Shown here: positions 16,946-25,887 of the stretch, one piece after another
Layout of the letters: each line of letters begins with the position of its first letter
How positions within the stretch are numbered: position 1 is the stretch's first letter
DNA from: Fibrobacter sp. UWB2
GTDB lineage: Bacteria; Fibrobacterota; Fibrobacteria; Fibrobacterales; Fibrobacteraceae
NCBI RefSeq assembly: GCF_002210425.1
Contig: NZ_MWQK01000002.1
Coordinates: forward strand, 620,001 to 684,000
Direction: 5' to 3'
DNA: 64,000 nucleotides
Made by a program: the position numbers and the translations under genes
The notes under the pieces: model-generated
What the model saw: the letters and a program-made list of their open reading frames with translations, nothing else
What the model was told of the DNA's origin: nothing
The model's database searches: none

Positions 16946-17326
16946 ATGACGAAATCTATCGTTTTTAGCGTTGTCGCATCGTTAGAAGCTCTTGCCATTG
17001 TAATTGGTTTGAGTTTTAAATGTGATGGCTTGTTTTTCCCGCTTTTGGGATTCTCGTTTTTAATTTGGGCTTTCTCTCGAATAATGCGGTTTAATTCGTC
17101 TTTAAATGTTTATTTCTTATTTTCCCTATTTGTTCCAATTGCATGGTTGGTTTTCGATGTGCTTCCTCGGATGATTCAGTCTGATGGTGGTGTTTGGGAT
17201 AATGCTACCTTTTTGTTGTTTTGCCCGTGCATAGGTATAGCCACTTGGATTGAAGTTGTTCTAAATAGGTTTATTCATAAAACGCCGTTAATCATTCAGT
17301 GGCCGTCAATGAGCGAAAAAGAATAA
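16946..17326 (+). CDS. Small polytopic membrane protein of unknown function
   Basis: The 126 residues contain about four hydrophobic segments (near 5-22, 24-45, 50-73, 85-107), with a short polar tail. Codon use is AT-rich compared with the neighbouring housekeeping genes. No family is recognised. It is separated by 11 bases from the next gene, an equally AT-rich secreted protein, so the two probably form a small transcript acquired or evolving independently of the surroundings. Confidence 0.65.
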   Translation: MTKSIVFSVVASLEALAIVIGLSFKCDGLFFPLLGFSFLIWAFSRIMRFNSSLNVYFLFSLFVPIAWLVFDVLPRMIQSDGGVWDNATFLLFCPCIGIATWIEVVLNRFIHKTPLIIQWPSMSEKE

Positions 17327-17337
17327 GGCTTTGAAAT

Positions 17338-17838
17338 ATGAAATACTGCCGTCTGTCGTTCTTAATCATTCTCGTTCTTGTATTATTCTGCGAAGTTCCA
17401 CTTTTTGCATCTTCCAATTGCTCGCAAAAGTCCTGTTGCAAGTGGAATACAAAGCTGGGTCAAGCTTTTGACAAATATGAAAAAAACGTTTATGGTCAAT
17501 ATGAAGCTGATGATGCCGATATTCTTTTGCCGTTAGGGTATCAGAAAATGAATTGCATTCTCGATTCCATTATAAAAAAGGAAAAGTACGATTATAATCT
17601 AAATCATTTACTGTGGATGACTTTTGTCCCTGATACCGTGTTTTTCTTGTCTCCCGCTAGCTTAAAATATTTGGTTGAGAATAAAAACGTAAAGCTTAAA
17701 AATGCGGGCCGAATGTTGGTGAACGAAAAAATGAAGAAGAAATATTCAATAGACAAAAAAGTATTATGTGAAAATAAAACGACAAAGGATTTTATTGAAT
17801 ATCTTATTTACGACAATAAGCCCTGTGCCAGTGAATGA
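17338..17838 (+). CDS. Small secreted protein of unknown function
   Basis: A signal peptide (about residues 1-25, ending LFASS) precedes a Lys- and Asn-rich domain with five or six cysteines (NCSQKSCCKWN, NCILD, VLCENK, PCASE). The DNA is AT-rich with many AAA codons. A weak site precedes the ATG. No family is recognised. The pairing with the membrane protein just upstream is the only context clue. Confidence 0.65.
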   Translation: MKYCRLSFLIILVLVLFCEVPLFASSNCSQKSCCKWNTKLGQAFDKYEKNVYGQYEADDADILLPLGYQKMNCILDSIIKKEKYDYNLNHLLWMTFVPDTVFFLSPASLKYLVENKNVKLKNAGRMLVNEKMKKKYSIDKKVLCENKTTKDFIEYLIYDNKPCASE

Positions 17839-17954
17839 ATCTTGTGCGATTTAGCGTTTCTTGACAAAATGTCTAGAAATTTAATTCGGAATTGCGCCCT
17901 ATAATGGCTTTGGGAATGTAGATTATATATTGGTAAAATAAGGAATTTTTTGAG

Positions 17955-19643
17955 ATGTTTGAAGCTTCGAATCGAATTTTAGCGGTGCTGTGCGGACTTG
18001 CTGTTTGTGCGTCTGCTGCGGTAGATCAGTGCAAGCCGATTGGTTGGGTGACTCGTTCGGGCCGTACGTCGACCGAATTTAATGTGACCGGTGGCGGAAA
18101 CTCGACTCCCATTACCGTAAAAACATTTGCTGATTTGCAAAAGTACGCGAAGGATTCTTCTCCGCGTGTGATTTACATTGATGGTACGCTTGGCGATGGC
18201 TGGAGCGGAACATCGGGCAGTCGCCTGAATATCACCGCATCGAACAAGACGATTATCGGACTCAAGCCGGGAACGCTTTTGAAAGCTCCCATCCACATCA
18301 CGAGCAAGGCTTCGAACATCATCATCCGCAATATCGTGATTCAGGGTCCAGGCAGCAATGCAGACCAGGCGTGGGACAATCTCACGATTGAAGGTGAATC
18401 GAAGAACATCTGGATTGACCACTGCGAATTTTGGGATGGTCAAGATGGCAACGCTGACGTGGTGAAAGGTTCTGATAACGTAACATTCACATGGTGCATT
18501 TTTGGCTACAAGAAAAAGAGTACGCACAACTTATCTAACCTCATTGGCAGTTCCGATAACGAGCCCGTGAGCGAAGGCAAATTGAATGTGACTTACATGT
18601 TCAACTGGTGGAAGGCTGCAAACCAGCGCAAACCTCGCTGCCGCTATGGTAATGTGCATGTGGTGAACAACCTTTTTACGGGTGACGCTAGCATCACGAA
18701 TGGTACGGATGTGCTTGGTGTTGCTGCAGGGCATATGTGCAGAGTGCGCACCGAACGCAATGTGTTCATCAACGAAAATAATCCGATTTATACAGGTGTT
18801 GCAAATGGCACGGGCGTGAATGAAGTTATAGACAACATTTTCACAAACTGCTCAGGCAATACGAAGGGAACGGGGACTTCTTTTACACCGCCGTATGAAT
18901 ACACGAGCTTTATGCTCAAGGCGAGCGAAGTTGAAGCTGCCGTGAAGGCGAATGCGGGCGCTACGCTCAAGAGTCCGACGGAATGTGATGCTAATTATGT
19001 GGAACCGGAACCGCCGACACCTGATAAACAGTACCAGACCGAAACGGGTACGGTTACAGGTGGTGTTTCTGAAAGTAGCAATGGCGGGTACCACGGTGAT
19101 GGCTATGTGAATTTCGATAAGGGCGGCGATGTCGTCGTGAACGTGAAAGTCGATACGGCTGGTCAATACAAATTCGATATCGATTTCGCGAACGGCTCTA
19201 GCGAAGCACGCTCTCTTGCGGTTTCTGCTGGTTTAGATACGGCAACGACATCTTTCAAGACAACTGGTGGCTGGACTGTCTGGGAAACGGCTAAGGTCTT
19301 GGTGAATCTTGCTGCAGGCGAAAATGCAGTGAAGTTTGCAACCGTTGGCGGTAATGATGGCCCGAACATCGACCAGTTCGATGTCACGCTCGTAAAGGCT
19401 GCGGAAAAAGATTCGACGGAAAAGCCGACGTCGATTCACACGAAAACAGCTGCTGTGGTTGAGCCGAGCGTTTATCGCGTTAGCATTTTCGATACGAAGG
19501 GTGCTTTAGTGCGTCGTATGAATGTGGAATCCGCAAAAGTCGGCGATGTCGCTTGGATGACCCGTGGCCTGCCTGCTGGCTTGTATGTGATGCAGCTGAA
19601 GAGCGCAAATACGGAACGCCGCAAGTTTATTGCCGTGAAGTAA
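17955..19643 (+). CDS. Secreted pectate lyase (PL1) with CBM-like and C-terminal sorting domains
   Basis: A signal peptide (residues about 1-21) is followed by a PL1 parallel beta-helix (about 40-340) with the family landmarks WIDHCEFWDG, DVVKGSDNVTFTWC, and RKPRCRYGNVHVVNN, which carries the catalytic Arg region. A proline linker (EPEPPTPDKQ) leads to a jelly-roll carbohydrate-binding region of CBM6/35 type (about 360-480, ending NIDQFDVTLV). A C-terminal domain of about 70 residues (YRVSIFDTKGALVRR ... GLPAGLYVMQLK) resembles type IX-like sorting domains. It should cleave pectate by beta-elimination outside the cell. An AAGGA site precedes the ATG. Confidence 0.92.
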   Translation: MFEASNRILAVLCGLAVCASAAVDQCKPIGWVTRSGRTSTEFNVTGGGNSTPITVKTFADLQKYAKDSSPRVIYIDGTLGDGWSGTSGSRLNITASNKTIIGLKPGTLLKAPIHITSKASNIIIRNIVIQGPGSNADQAWDNLTIEGESKNIWIDHCEFWDGQDGNADVVKGSDNVTFTWCIFGYKKKSTHNLSNLIGSSDNEPVSEGKLNVTYMFNWWKAANQRKPRCRYGNVHVVNNLFTGDASITNGTDVLGVAAGHMCRVRTERNVFINENNPIYTGVANGTGVNEVIDNIFTNCSGNTKGTGTSFTPPYEYTSFMLKASEVEAAVKANAGATLKSPTECDANYVEPEPPTPDKQYQTETGTVTGGVSESSNGGYHGDGYVNFDKGGDVVVNVKVDTAGQYKFDIDFANGSSEARSLAVSAGLDTATTSFKTTGGWTVWETAKVLVNLAAGENAVKFATVGGNDGPNIDQFDVTLVKAAEKDSTEKPTSIHTKTAAVVEPSVYRVSIFDTKGALVRRMNVESAKVGDVAWMTRGLPAGLYVMQLKSANTERRKFIAVK

Positions 19644-19646
19644 TAC

Positions 19647-19665
19647 TTTTAAAGATTCTTTAAAA
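19647..19665. terminator. A/T-rich inverted repeat between convergent genes
   Basis: TTTTAAAG-ATT-CTTTAAAA is a perfect 8-bp inverted repeat spanning the gap between the pectate lyase and arginase-fold gene ends. With no GC in the stem it is at best a weak terminator. Confidence 0.3.
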
Positions 19666-20521
19666 ACACAACAAGTTCGCGATTCAGCTCGCTATTGAGC
19701 GAATCAGCCTCTTGAACGGTGTGGTGCTCGTCGCCTTCGAAATCGTGGGCGCGTTCGCCGCAGATGTCGATACCAAGAATTTTGCGACCTGAGGCAAGTG
19801 TCGTGATGCAATCTTTGAGGGCGTCAAGCATAAGCGAGCCTTGGTCCCAATTGGTTACAGCATAGGATGGCGAGAGTGCGTCCTTGTCGATGGAAATGTA
19901 GAGATTAGACGAGAAAACGTTCACAGAATCGCTGCAGATTATAGACGGGAGTGTGCTGAGTTCGCTTTCTTTGATGAACGTAACCTTCTCTAAAATATTT
20001 GCTTCCCCGGATTGCGAAAGCTCTTCGCGGACGGTTTCAACGAGTTCGTCTTTGACACCGATGATGATGACGCTTTGAATAAACTTGTTGTTATCGAGGA
20101 CTTCTTTGACCCAACCGCCACAACTTAAGATTCCGCCAAATCGGGGCGGTTGCATGTCGGGATGATGGTCGAATACGATGAGCGTGAATGGTTCCTGGAC
20201 TCTATCGGTCCAGAGCTTGCTCATGTAATGGTAATTGCCGTTGTCAAAGAAGTGAATACTTGGTTGCGGCGCAATGTCGTTTGTGGAATTGTCGCGATTC
20301 TCGATAATGCGGTTGCATTCACTTTTGCTGTTGCTTTCAGCGTTATCAATCAATTCGTTGATTTCCTTGATGGCGTCATCATCACAGTAGCAGTCGGTTC
20401 CTACGATTTTCGTGCAGTCGAGCCAACGAACATTCTTGCTTGTTCCTGCGGCGGTGCGCAGTTTTTGCATAAAGGCTTGCTCGGCATAAATGCCCGTGAA
20501 ATCTTGAACCGTAATCATCAT
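19649..20521 (-). CDS. Arginase/agmatinase-fold protein
   Basis: In the 290 residues the ureohydrolase metal-site motifs are visible: IVFDHHPDMQPP stands for the DAHxD motif, SIDKDALSPSYA for the SxDxDxxDPxxxP region, and GIDICGERAHD follows near the end. HFFDNGNYHYMS carries another conserved segment. The spacing fits the arginase superfamily but the motifs diverge, so the substrate is unclear; arginine, agmatine or formiminoglutamate are all possible. It is a cytosolic enzyme. The ribosome site is weak. It is divergent from guanine deaminase. Confidence 0.7.
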   Translation of the reverse strand: MMITVQDFTGIYAEQAFMQKLRTAAGTSKNVRWLDCTKIVGTDCYCDDDAIKEINELIDNAESNSKSECNRIIENRDNSTNDIAPQPSIHFFDNGNYHYMSKLWTDRVQEPFTLIVFDHHPDMQPPRFGGILSCGGWVKEVLDNNKFIQSVIIIGVKDELVETVREELSQSGEANILEKVTFIKESELSTLPSIICSDSVNVFSSNLYISIDKDALSPSYAVTNWDQGSLMLDALKDCITTLASGRKILGIDICGERAHDFEGDEHHTVQEADSLNSELNRELVVFLKNL

Positions 20522-20613
20522 GATTCAAAAATAGCTAAGATGGGGCTACGACGAGCGCTTTTTATTGTTTTTCCTTGAGTTTTTGATTATTTTAATGAGG
20601 TCAAGGAGTTTTT

Positions 20614-21108
20614 ATGCAAGAAGAATTGAAGAATATTACGGACGAAGACAAGCGTTTTATGCAGATGGCAATTCAGTTGTCCGTTGAAAATGTTGATAAT
20701 GGTGGTGGTCCGTTTGGCGCTGTGATTGTCAAGGATGGCGAGGTTGTGGCTACGGGTGCAAATCGCGTTGTGCCGAATAACGACCCGACGGCTCATGCTG
20801 AGGTGACTGCAATTCGCAATGCTTGCGCAAAACTCGGAACGTTCATGCTGGATGGCTGTACCGTTTACACGAGCTGTGAACCTTGTCCGATGTGCCTGAG
20901 CGCTTTGTATTGGGCTCGAGTCAAACGCATCTGCTACGCCAATACAAAAGCCGATGCCGCGGCCATCGAATTCGACGATTCTTTTATCTATGACCAACTC
21001 GATTTGCCGTACGAAAAACGTGCTATCAAGTGTGATCATTTTATGCGAAACGAAGCGCTCGTCGCGTTCAAAAAGTGGGCGACAAAGACGGACAAAACCC
21101 GTTATTAA
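20614..21108 (+). CDS. guaD: Guanine deaminase (cytidine deaminase-fold)
   Basis: The zinc site is HAEVTAIRNAC followed by TSCEPCPMCLSALYWA. The downstream FDDSFIYDQLDLPYEKR segment closely resembles Bacillus GuaD and not tRNA adenosine deaminase TadA. At 164 residues it is the usual length. It deaminates guanine to xanthine in purine salvage, which fits a cell scavenging rumen nucleobases. A weak AAGGAG-like site precedes the ATG. It converges closely with the radical SAM gene. Confidence 0.88.
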   Translation: MQEELKNITDEDKRFMQMAIQLSVENVDNGGGPFGAVIVKDGEVVATGANRVVPNNDPTAHAEVTAIRNACAKLGTFMLDGCTVYTSCEPCPMCLSALYWARVKRICYANTKADAAAIEFDDSFIYDQLDLPYEKRAIKCDHFMRNEALVAFKKWATKTDKTRY

Positions 21109-21119
21109 TTTGAATTCGC

Positions 21120-21992
21120 TTATTTAAATCGTTTGCAAAAATTGCAAGTTTGACAAAAAGGGTGGCGTAGTTCATGCTGCACGAACCCTTCTTTTATATT
21201 TAGCGCCATTGGGCTATTGATGATTTCGTCAAGGCTTTGTTCACCGATGTGACCGAGCGTAATTTGTCCGCTGTGGTCAAGGCAACAGGCGACAACGCGC
21301 CCATCGTGGAGGATTGCTATGTGCGTGTCAAGCGCACGGCATGTGCCCGCGACGATTTCCTCACTCGTCCTCTCGCTTAGACTTGGCCATTCAAATCTTG
21401 TGTCTTCGTGCAGATAAACTCGTCCGGTGATGTTGAAACTTTTGTGGCGGCTGCAAAAATGCCCTGGTGTAACCTCAACGCCAAAAGTTTCGTGGATACG
21501 TTTAAGCATGTAGCTGTTCCACGAGGAGGCTTCGTCGGCGCCGACGTTCCATAAGCGTAAATTGATGTAGAGATCGGGGCGCTCAACAATAGCGAGAGTG
21601 CAAAAATCTAGGGCGTTTTGCAAATGTCGTTCCGCGGTTTCTCGGGGGAGTTCCGCGTAGGCATGCGTCGAAAAGTTGACTTGGCGAACGGCGGGCGAGG
21701 CTAGAATTTGGCGACCTGTACGTTCAATCGTTGTGCCGTTTGTCGTGAGCGTGAGCCTTAATGGCGTTTGTTCTAACTTTTTGAGGTAATGCGCAAAGCC
21801 GGGGTGGAGCGTGGGTTCACCGAGAACATGAAAGTAGACGTTTGTTGCGCCGATTTCTTGCGCGCCAGCGATGCAATCTTCGAACAGCTTGGAATCCATG
21901 AACGTGCGGCTCGCAGGCTCTTTGCCACAGGGGCAAAAGCTACAATGCAAATTGCAAACGTTCGTGATTTCGATGTAGACGCTGTTAATCAT
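21120..21992 (-). CDS. Radical SAM protein with C-terminal SPASM-like cysteines
   Basis: The radical SAM cluster motif CNLHCSFC lies at residues 13-20. HVLGEPTLHPGF is the following GGEP-like segment. The C-terminal part has CRALDTH, VACCLDHSG and a CQTCNFCKRFK ending, the pattern of extra Fe-S cluster (SPASM-like) sites. Families of this type modify peptides or act as maturases, but no partner substrate peptide is visible next to it. The start at 21992 places the motif at the normal distance; an upstream in-frame extension would overlap dus and is rejected. It may be the last gene of the TM2-rdgB-dus transcript. Confidence 0.8.
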   Translation of the reverse strand: MINSVYIEITNVCNLHCSFCPCGKEPASRTFMDSKLFEDCIAGAQEIGATNVYFHVLGEPTLHPGFAHYLKKLEQTPLRLTLTTNGTTIERTGRQILASPAVRQVNFSTHAYAELPRETAERHLQNALDFCTLAIVERPDLYINLRLWNVGADEASSWNSYMLKRIHETFGVEVTPGHFCSRHKSFNITGRVYLHEDTRFEWPSLSERTSEEIVAGTCRALDTHIAILHDGRVVACCLDHSGQITLGHIGEQSLDEIINSPMALNIKEGFVQHELRHPFCQTCNFCKRFK

Positions 21993-22036
21993 TGGAAAAA
22001 TTATGGATCCTATCGCTACGCTCCAGGATGACGTTT

Positions 22037-23002
22037 TCAAGGAAGATGCGATGTTATCTCGATGATTGCTGCTTGGTATTCGCTGAGCTTGCCTGCTTTC
22101 TTGATTTTCTTGAAAATCTTTTTGGGAATACTTGGTTCGAGGTATTCCCAAAAACTTTGTATGTGCGAGAGAATTTGGCTGTCGCCTTGGTACGTTTTGC
22201 AAGCGTGGTCGAATATGACCTGGTGCATTTGGAAAAGCTTGCTGAGAAAATCCTGCGGGTCGGCGCAGTTTATATCGCGCAATTCCTTGTAATCCGCGGC
22301 CATACTTGGTCTCGCAAGCATTCCTCGTCCAATCATCACGCCTGCAAGCTTCGGGTAGCGTCGTTCTATTTCACAGATTTGCGAAACGCTTGTGATGTCG
22401 CCGTTATAAACGAGCGGATGGCGACATTCTGCATAAAATTTTTCGAACGACTTGAAGTCTATTGCGCCTTTGTACTGCTGTTTGCCGAGTCTTGGGTGGA
22501 GCGTGATTTGCGAGAGCGGTGCTTCGTTTAGAATCGGGAGGAGAGCAAAGGCTTCGTTGGGGGAGTCTTGCCCAAGGCGCATCTTGACGGAAAATTTTAC
22601 CGGTGTGGCTTTGATTTCGTCCATAATTGCTTGGACTGCTTGAATGTCGCTTAAAAGCCCGGCGCCGCGATGACGGTTGACTTGCATCGGGAAGGGGCAT
22701 CCCATGTTGAAGTCGATTTCAGTGTAGCCTTTGGCGATTAGCGCGTTTGCGAGGATTTTAAATTCATCGACGCTGTTCGCGATAATCTGCGGAATCTCGC
22801 GCGCATTCCCCTCGCGTGCATTTCTTTCGCGTGCATTCCCATCAAACGAATTTAAATCTCGCAAATCTTTTTCGCGCGGTTTCCCGTTTTCAATTCGCAA
22901 GAAAGGTGCGTAATAAGCATCAACACCACCAAAGATTTCTGCGTGGGCTCTGCGATAGATTCCCGTCGTGTAACCTTGTAGCGGTGCGAATAGAATTTTC
23001 AA
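22037..23002 (-). CDS. dus: tRNA-dihydrouridine synthase with pentapeptide-repeat insert
   Basis: FAPLQGYTTGIYRRA is the FMN-binding start, DFNMGCPFP contains the catalytic Cys, and VKMRLG and YNGDI follow. It reduces uridines in the tRNA D-loop with NADPH and FMN. Between RDLNSF and PQIIANS a run of about 15 residues, GNARERNAREGNARE, is encoded by three 15-bp units (22796-22840). The unit is absent from usual Dus proteins and lies on an expected surface loop. The start is two bases after the rdgB stop, so the genes are coupled. Confidence 0.9.
   Translation of the reverse strand: MKILFAPLQGYTTGIYRRAHAEIFGGVDAYYAPFLRIENGKPREKDLRDLNSFDGNARERNAREGNAREIPQIIANSVDEFKILANALIAKGYTEIDFNMGCPFPMQVNRHRGAGLLSDIQAVQAIMDEIKATPVKFSVKMRLGQDSPNEAFALLPILNEAPLSQITLHPRLGKQQYKGAIDFKSFEKFYAECRHPLVYNGDITSVSQICEIERRYPKLAGVMIGRGMLARPSMAADYKELRDINCADPQDFLSKLFQMHQVIFDHACKTYQGDSQILSHIQSFWEYLEPSIPKKIFKKIKKAGKLSEYQAAIIEITSHLP
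22796..22840. repeat. 15-bp tandem repeat inside dus
   Basis: Three 15-bp units of the type CTCGCGTGCATTCCC (minus strand GGGAATGCACGCGAG) encode the GNARE pentapeptide repeat. The 15-bp length keeps the frame open. Confidence 0.7.
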
Positions 23003-23004
23003 TT

Positions 23005-23631
23005 TTATTTCCCGAGCGCTTTCTTCAAAGCCCTAATGGCGTTTCCGCGATGGCTGATGACCTTCTTTTCTTCAAGTTCCATTTGCGCGAACGTTCTCGT
23101 TTCACCATCCGGAACAAAAAGCGGATCGTAGCCAAAGCCCATGTCGCCAACAGGAGCGTGGTTGATTTCGCCGCGGCATTCGCCTTCGAAAATAATCGGC
23201 TTGCTGATGACAAATTCACCTTGTTCGTTCTTGGTCACGGTCTGGTACGAAAGAGCGCAGAAGTAACGAGCCTTGCGGTCTCCGATGCCTTCGAGCTTTT
23301 GCATCAACTTGACGTTGTTGGCTTCGTCATCGCCGTGCTTGCCGCAATAGCGGGCGCTGTAAATGCCCGGTTCGCCGTTCAAAGCGAAAACTTCAAGGCC
23401 GGAGTCATCGGCGAGAACTGTTGCTTCGATGTTGCGCTTGGCGAGCCATTGAGCCGTTGTATTCGACTTGATGATGGCGTTTTCGGCAAAGGAATTTCCG
23501 TCTTCAACGATGTCTTCGTCAAAACCGATGTCTTTCAAAGTCTTGAATTCGTAATGGTCTGTGCCCAAAATATGGGCGAAGTCTCTAATTTTTCCGGCAC
23601 TACCGGTTGCAATAACAAAAAGGTGTTTCAT
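23005..23631 (-). CDS. rdgB: XTP/dITP diphosphatase (RdgB/HAM1 family)
   Basis: The N-terminus VIATGSAGKIRDF is the Ham1 start motif, with Ser in place of the usual Asn. LADDSGLEVFALNGEPGIYSARYCG is the substrate and metal site, and GFGYDPLFVP plus KVISHRGNAIRAL close the fold. At 208 residues it is typical. It hydrolyses non-canonical purine triphosphates in the cytosol and so prevents their entry into DNA. It is seven bases from the TM2 gene and two from dus. Confidence 0.92.
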   Translation of the reverse strand: MKHLFVIATGSAGKIRDFAHILGTDHYEFKTLKDIGFDEDIVEDGNSFAENAIIKSNTTAQWLAKRNIEATVLADDSGLEVFALNGEPGIYSARYCGKHGDDEANNVKLMQKLEGIGDRKARYFCALSYQTVTKNEQGEFVISKPIIFEGECRGEINHAPVGDMGFGYDPLFVPDGETRTFAQMELEEKKVISHRGNAIRALKKALGK

Positions 23632-23638
23632 AGTTGAA

Positions 23639-23830
23639 TTAGTAATGTTCCGGTTTCATGACGATCAAGATGGCGTCAACGACAACGCCTACGCCAAAGA
23701 GACCTGCGGTGCAAAGCCACAGAATGCCAGTCCAGATTTTTCCTTCGTAAAAACGGTGCAGACCCAGGTATCCGAGAAGGATACAGAGGGCGAGTGCAAT
23801 CCACTTGTTGTGTTCACCAGTAGCGGGCAT
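23639..23830 (-). CDS. Small TM2-domain membrane protein
   Basis: An AAGGAG site exactly seven bases before the ATG at 23830 defines a 63-residue product. It has two hydrophobic helices joined by the TM2 motif GYLGLHRFYEGK. TM2 proteins are common small inner-membrane proteins of unsettled function. It is the first gene of the run with rdgB and dus. A longer in-frame reading upstream has no ribosome site. Confidence 0.85.
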   Translation of the reverse strand: MPATGEHNKWIALALCILLGYLGLHRFYEGKIWTGILWLCTAGLFGVGVVVDAILIVMKPEHY

Positions 23831-23918
23831 AAAGACTCCTTTTTTAACGATATATAATTTAGAAAATTCATAGCCCCACATCCGTACTTATATTTTTATT
23901 ATAATTCCTTACGTGAAA

Positions 23919-25871
23919 ATGAAAAAATTATCTCTTTCCTTATTGAGTCTCGCAGGGCTTTCTGCGGGCATGTTCCTTGCGGCATCCTGTGCTGCTCCGT
24001 CTGTCAATCCTTCCGTGCAGGCTAATGAAGCTGCTCCGACGATTCACGTCCCGGTTTATGCGGCTCCTGTGACCGTCTTCGAAATGCGCGTGCTCGACAG
24101 GGATAAGCAAGTCCGCGTCGTCGAAAAGCCGACGTTTGCCGCTCTTGATTTTGCGGCGTACTTTGCAAACCCGATCCGCATGGCGGGCATGGATGAAAAG
24201 CCTGAAAATTACACGGGCAAGATGGCAAATGCAAAGCTTGAGGAATTCCCGTTCCCGATGCTCGACTCGATTTCGGATTATGAGCCTGCCGCGGTTGCCG
24301 GTGTAGCCCCGATTGCGTGGGAACCGTTTGCGAAGATCCTTTACGCGCAGACTGGTGATGATGCTCTTGCAAAAGCCTTGAATGAAGTCGAGGCGGTCAA
24401 GTGGAATGAACCCGATGTGTTCCGCGCTTTCCAGACGGTAAGCCGTTTGTGGGGTGTGCCTGGAACTGGTGAAAATCAGGGAAAGATTGAATGGTGGGCC
24501 GAAGTCATGCCTGCCGTTTGGACTGGCCGTACTCCGTTCTACGGTAAGCTCAAGGTCGTTTCGGGTGGTGAATCTCTCGAAGTCTTGAACTACTACATGA
24601 CGGCCGAGATGAACAATGAAGAGGCGATGAACTGGGCCCGTACGCTTTCGTCTTATTGGTACCCGACTTTGAATACCGATTTGGAACAACATACTCCGGG
24701 CGCTATTTGGGAAAACTCGAGTGCAAACCGCCCGTTTGCGGTGATGCGCGGAAACCCGATGGGAAGTCCCATGTGGGTTGCTTTTGAAGTTCCGGCGTTC
24801 CGTTTGACGGATGAACAGTTGCGTGCCGCTGCTGTTGCCGATTCTTTGGCTGCTGCGGGTGAAGTGGTGCCGGTGAACCGCACGCTTGATACGAGTTCTT
24901 ATGCTCGCCTGGAAACGCTTGCCGCTATGGAAAATAGCTGCCCTGCAACGCCTGCGACAAAGAAGTTCCGCGAAGCCTTGAAGAAAAAGCTTGCCAAGCT
25001 CCCGAAGGAACAGAATGCCTGGGCTGATAACGGAATGCTCTGGTTCCGCCGTAATGCAAACTACCTCGTTGCTGATAAAATTAGCGGTCAGGATAGCCTC
25101 CACAATCCGCTCCCGAGAATGATTGAACTCAAGCAGTACCTGGATTCCATGAACGTTCAGCTTCTTGTGATTCCTGTTCCTGTGAAAGAAGAAATCTATG
25201 CAGACAAGCTTGTAAAGGGAACACCTGCAGACTTGTGCGTGAACGTGAACGGCCGTGAGTTTATCCGCGAAATGCTCGCTGCCGGGATTGATGTGCTCGA
25301 CCTTTACCCGTCTCTGATGGCGGCCCGCAGTGGCGATGACGCTCCGCATTACAGCTACCAGCGCTACGATACGCACTGGGCTTTGCCGGGCATGCTTGCC
25401 GCAATGGAACAGCTCGCTTCTCGCGTGACGCAGTACAGTTGGTATGCCGATGCCAATCCGCAGCCGGGTAGCCTCGTGATGAAGGATACGGTTGTGCTCC
25501 GCGAAGGGGACTTGGTGGCTCATTTGCCGGATAAGGAAAAGTCCAAGTATGCCGCAGATACTCTTGCGGGCATGAAAATCTACAAGGGCGACAAGCCGTA
25601 CAAGGGTGGCAAAAATGCTCCGATCCTCTTGATGGGAGATTCTTTCACGGGTGTGTTTGAATCTGTGGACCAGAAGAGTGGTGGCCCGGGTTCCTTGCTT
25701 GCTTATGCAACAGGTCTCGATGTACAGGTGCTTACGAGCTGGGGCGGAGGCCCTGGCGTTCGTGCTCGCCTCAAGAAGATGAAAAAGGACATGTTGAGCA
25801 AGCGCCTCGTGATTTACATGATGACCGCTCGCGACTACTGGCAAAGCCCGATGGAATGGGACGGCCTGTAG
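23919..25871 (+). CDS. AlgJ/AlgX-like SGNH lipoprotein
   Basis: A lipobox (AASC, Cys near residue 24) indicates a lipoprotein. After about 370 residues without recognised domains comes an AlgJ/AlgX-type SGNH domain: LLVIPVPVKEEIYADKL, DVLDLYPSLMAARS, the DTHW motif at residues 484-487, and GDSF with the nucleophile Ser at 573-576. In alginate and related systems this fold O-acetylates polysaccharide in the periplasm, usually with an MBOAT partner, which is not seen here. The ATG at 23919 is preferred, but a GTG six bases upstream is equally possible; neither has a clear ribosome site. It begins the envelope cluster that runs to 39.9 kb. Confidence 0.8.
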   Translation: MKKLSLSLLSLAGLSAGMFLAASCAAPSVNPSVQANEAAPTIHVPVYAAPVTVFEMRVLDRDKQVRVVEKPTFAALDFAAYFANPIRMAGMDEKPENYTGKMANAKLEEFPFPMLDSISDYEPAAVAGVAPIAWEPFAKILYAQTGDDALAKALNEVEAVKWNEPDVFRAFQTVSRLWGVPGTGENQGKIEWWAEVMPAVWTGRTPFYGKLKVVSGGESLEVLNYYMTAEMNNEEAMNWARTLSSYWYPTLNTDLEQHTPGAIWENSSANRPFAVMRGNPMGSPMWVAFEVPAFRLTDEQLRAAAVADSLAAAGEVVPVNRTLDTSSYARLETLAAMENSCPATPATKKFREALKKKLAKLPKEQNAWADNGMLWFRRNANYLVADKISGQDSLHNPLPRMIELKQYLDSMNVQLLVIPVPVKEEIYADKLVKGTPADLCVNVNGREFIREMLAAGIDVLDLYPSLMAARSGDDAPHYSYQRYDTHWALPGMLAAMEQLASRVTQYSWYADANPQPGSLVMKDTVVLREGDLVAHLPDKEKSKYAADTLAGMKIYKGDKPYKGGKNAPILLMGDSFTGVFESVDQKSGGPGSLLAYATGLDVQVLTSWGGGPGVRARLKKMKKDMLSKRLVIYMMTARDYWQSPMEWDGL

Positions 25872-25887
25872 CGTCTTCGGCGCATTT

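Noticed and set aside
21993-22202. Upstream extension of the radical SAM protein
   Set aside because: It would overlap the end of dus and lacks family similarity; the CxxxCxxC motif is at the right distance from the inner ATG.
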